Origin: Bacteroidota bacterium
GTDB taxonomy: Bacteria; Bacteroidota; Bacteroidia; Sphingobacteriales; Sphingobacteriaceae
Direction of reading: 5' to 3'
Length of the DNA: 6,935 nucleotides
Assembly (NCBI GenBank): GCA_013288465.1
Contig: JABDBT010000106.1
Location: 1 to 6,935 of the forward strand
Shown here: one piece after another, positions 5,799 to 6,935 of the stretch
Layout: each line of letters opens with the position of its first letter
Numbering within the stretch: position 1 is the first letter of the stretch
Position numbers and translations under genes: made by a program
Notes under the pieces: model-generated
The model's input: the letters and a program-made list of their open reading frames with translations, nothing else
What the model was told of the DNA's origin: nothing
The model's database searches: none

Positions 5799-6935
5799 TT
5801 TACTGCTGATCGGCATTAATGCCGGGGCGCAAACCGCTTTACAGCAAAAAATACAAACCGCTTTTAACCAGTTACAGTCCGATAACCAATGCAGGTACGG
5901 GTCGGTATCATTAACTGTATTAGACGCCCAAACCGGCGAACAGGTTTTCGCGGCCAACGCTAATTTGGGCATGTCGCCGGGATCGACCATGAAAACGGTT
6001 ACCACCATTACCGCCTTTAATGTTTTGGGGAAAGATTTTCAGTACCAAACACAATTTGGCTATACCGGCGCTATTACCAACGGCACGCTAAATGGCGATA
6101 TCATTATCAAAGGCAGCGGCGACCCTACACTGGGCAGCTGGCGATGGGAAACCACCAAAGAGAGCCATATCCTGTACCAAATGGTTACTGCCATGCAGCA
6201 GGCCGGTATAAAACATATTAACGGGCGTATTATTGGCGATGACTCGGCCTACGGCACACAAGCCATACCCGACGGATGGATATGGGAAGACTTGGGCACT
6301 TATTACGGCGCGGGTGCCAATGCCCTTTGCTGGCGCGAAAACCAGTTCGACATCACTTTAAAAACCGGTGCCGTTGGTACGCCAATAAGCGTAACAGGTA
6401 CTTCGCCATCAACACCTTATTTAAGTTTTAAAAGCGAACTCACCAACGGCGAAGCCGGTACCGGGGATGATGCCTATCCTTATTTACCTTCATTAGGCAG
6501 TAACCTAATGTACCTGCGTGGTACCTATGCGGTTGATCAGACCAAAAAGCTGGTATCTGCTGCCATACCCGATCCGGCTTTTGATGCCGCCTACCGCTTA
6601 GCCGATACTTTAAAACGTTTAGGCATCACCATAAGCGCGCCGCCCGAATCAAGCATCACCCTTACAACTAAAGGCCAACAAATGCCGCTTATAGCTACCA
6701 GTTTAACCACCCTGCTATCCCCTACCCTAAGCCAGATAGTTTACTGGACAAACCGCAAAAGCATTAACCTATATGCCGAGGAATTGCTGAAAGCCGTTGC
6801 CCTTAAATCGGGCAAGGAGGCTTCCACATCCAGCGGGATAGATGTGCTGCATGACTTTTGGAAAGCCCGTGGCATTGATCCGCGAGCCATGGATGTAGCC
6901 GATGGCTGCGGCCTGGCCCCTGCCGATAAGATAAC
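5773..6935 (+). CDS. dacB: PBP4/DacB-like D-alanyl-D-alanine carboxypeptidase/endopeptidase (3' partial)
   Basis: 387 codons are visible and the frame is open to the window edge; the family is usually about 430-500 residues, so the C-terminus is missing. A Sec signal peptide (KK at 2-3, hydrophobic 5-16, probable cleavage AGA|Q after residue 19) sends it to the periplasm; there is no lipobox. The nucleophile motif SxxK is S71-T-M-K74 and the SxN motif is S330-I-N332 (KSINLYAEELLK). Between them lies the roughly 250-residue insertion typical of class C PBPs, with GDIIIKGSGDPTL (108-120) and YYGAGANALCWREN (177-190). The third motif (KTG) should lie beyond the edge. The family cleaves terminal D-Ala or D-Ala-mDAP cross-links in peptidoglycan. 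The usual DGSGL reads DGCGL here (377-381). The ATG lies inside the permease gene in another frame, suggesting coupled translation. Confidence 0.93.
   Translation, partial: MKKQIWLISLLLIGINAGAQTALQQKIQTAFNQLQSDNQCRYGSVSLTVLDAQTGEQVFAANANLGMSPGSTMKTVTTITAFNVLGKDFQYQTQFGYTGAITNGTLNGDIIIKGSGDPTLGSWRWETTKESHILYQMVTAMQQAGIKHINGRIIGDDSAYGTQAIPDGWIWEDLGTYYGAGANALCWRENQFDITLKTGAVGTPISVTGTSPSTPYLSFKSELTNGEAGTGDDAYPYLPSLGSNLMYLRGTYAVDQTKKLVSAAIPDPAFDAAYRLADTLKRLGITISAPPESSITLTTKGQQMPLIATSLTTLLSPTLSQIVYWTNRKSINLYAEELLKAVALKSGKEASTSSGIDVLHDFWKARGIDPRAMDVADGCGLAPADKI

Noticed and set aside
5715..6008. An open frame of 97 codons on the minus strand across the permease-PBP4 junction
   Set aside because: It is antisense to two well-supported genes, including a clear signal peptide and SxxK motif on the plus strand, and shows no domain.

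Overview
The window reads as a chromosomal segment of a Bacteroidota bacterium, most likely from the Sphingobacteriaceae (Mucilaginibacter or Pedobacter-like). This rests on four observations: protein sequences typical of the group, start codons preceded by A/T-rich sequence instead of a Shine-Dalgarno motif, promoter candidates of the Bacteroidota TTTG / TAnnTTTG type, and a long palindromic repeat beginning CGTCATTGCGAGG, a kind I recall as widely dispersed in such genomes. The genus is an inference.

Layout: (1) 34-1551, minus strand, a 12-helix APC-superfamily amino acid permease of the cationic amino acid transporter (CAT) type. (2) 1552-1813, a 262-base gap holding a good promoter for that permease, two dyad-like hairpins, and the intrinsic terminator of the next gene. 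(3) 1814-4048, minus strand, a complete K+-dependent membrane-bound ion-pumping pyrophosphatase (hppA). (4) 4049-4352, a 304-base divergent intergenic region with candidate promoters for both flanking genes, an imperfect dyad in the presumed hppA leader, and a 98-bp palindromic element ending 32 bases before the next start codon. (5) 4353-5798, plus strand, a second APC permease of the LAT/SteT type. (6) 5773 to the window edge, plus strand, a class C penicillin-binding protein (PBP4/DacB-like D-Ala-D-Ala carboxypeptidase/endopeptidase) whose start overlaps the permease stop by 26 bases and whose 3' end lies outside the window.

Function: hppA couples hydrolysis of PPi, the by-product of biosynthesis, to ion export across the inner membrane, and the two permeases are secondary transporters that could draw on such gradients. 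The overlapping permease-PBP4 pair is probably one transcription unit. Since PBP4-type enzymes can release D-alanine from peptidoglycan peptides, amino acid recovery is a possible link, but nothing in the sequence fixes the permease substrate.

I found no tRNA, rRNA, CRISPR array, transposase, phage gene or defence system, and no clearly new multi-gene system. The less ordinary items are the palindromic element and its position in a likely leader, the glutamate pattern of the pyrophosphatase, the overlapping permease-PBP4 pair, and the paired dyads near 1689-1741.
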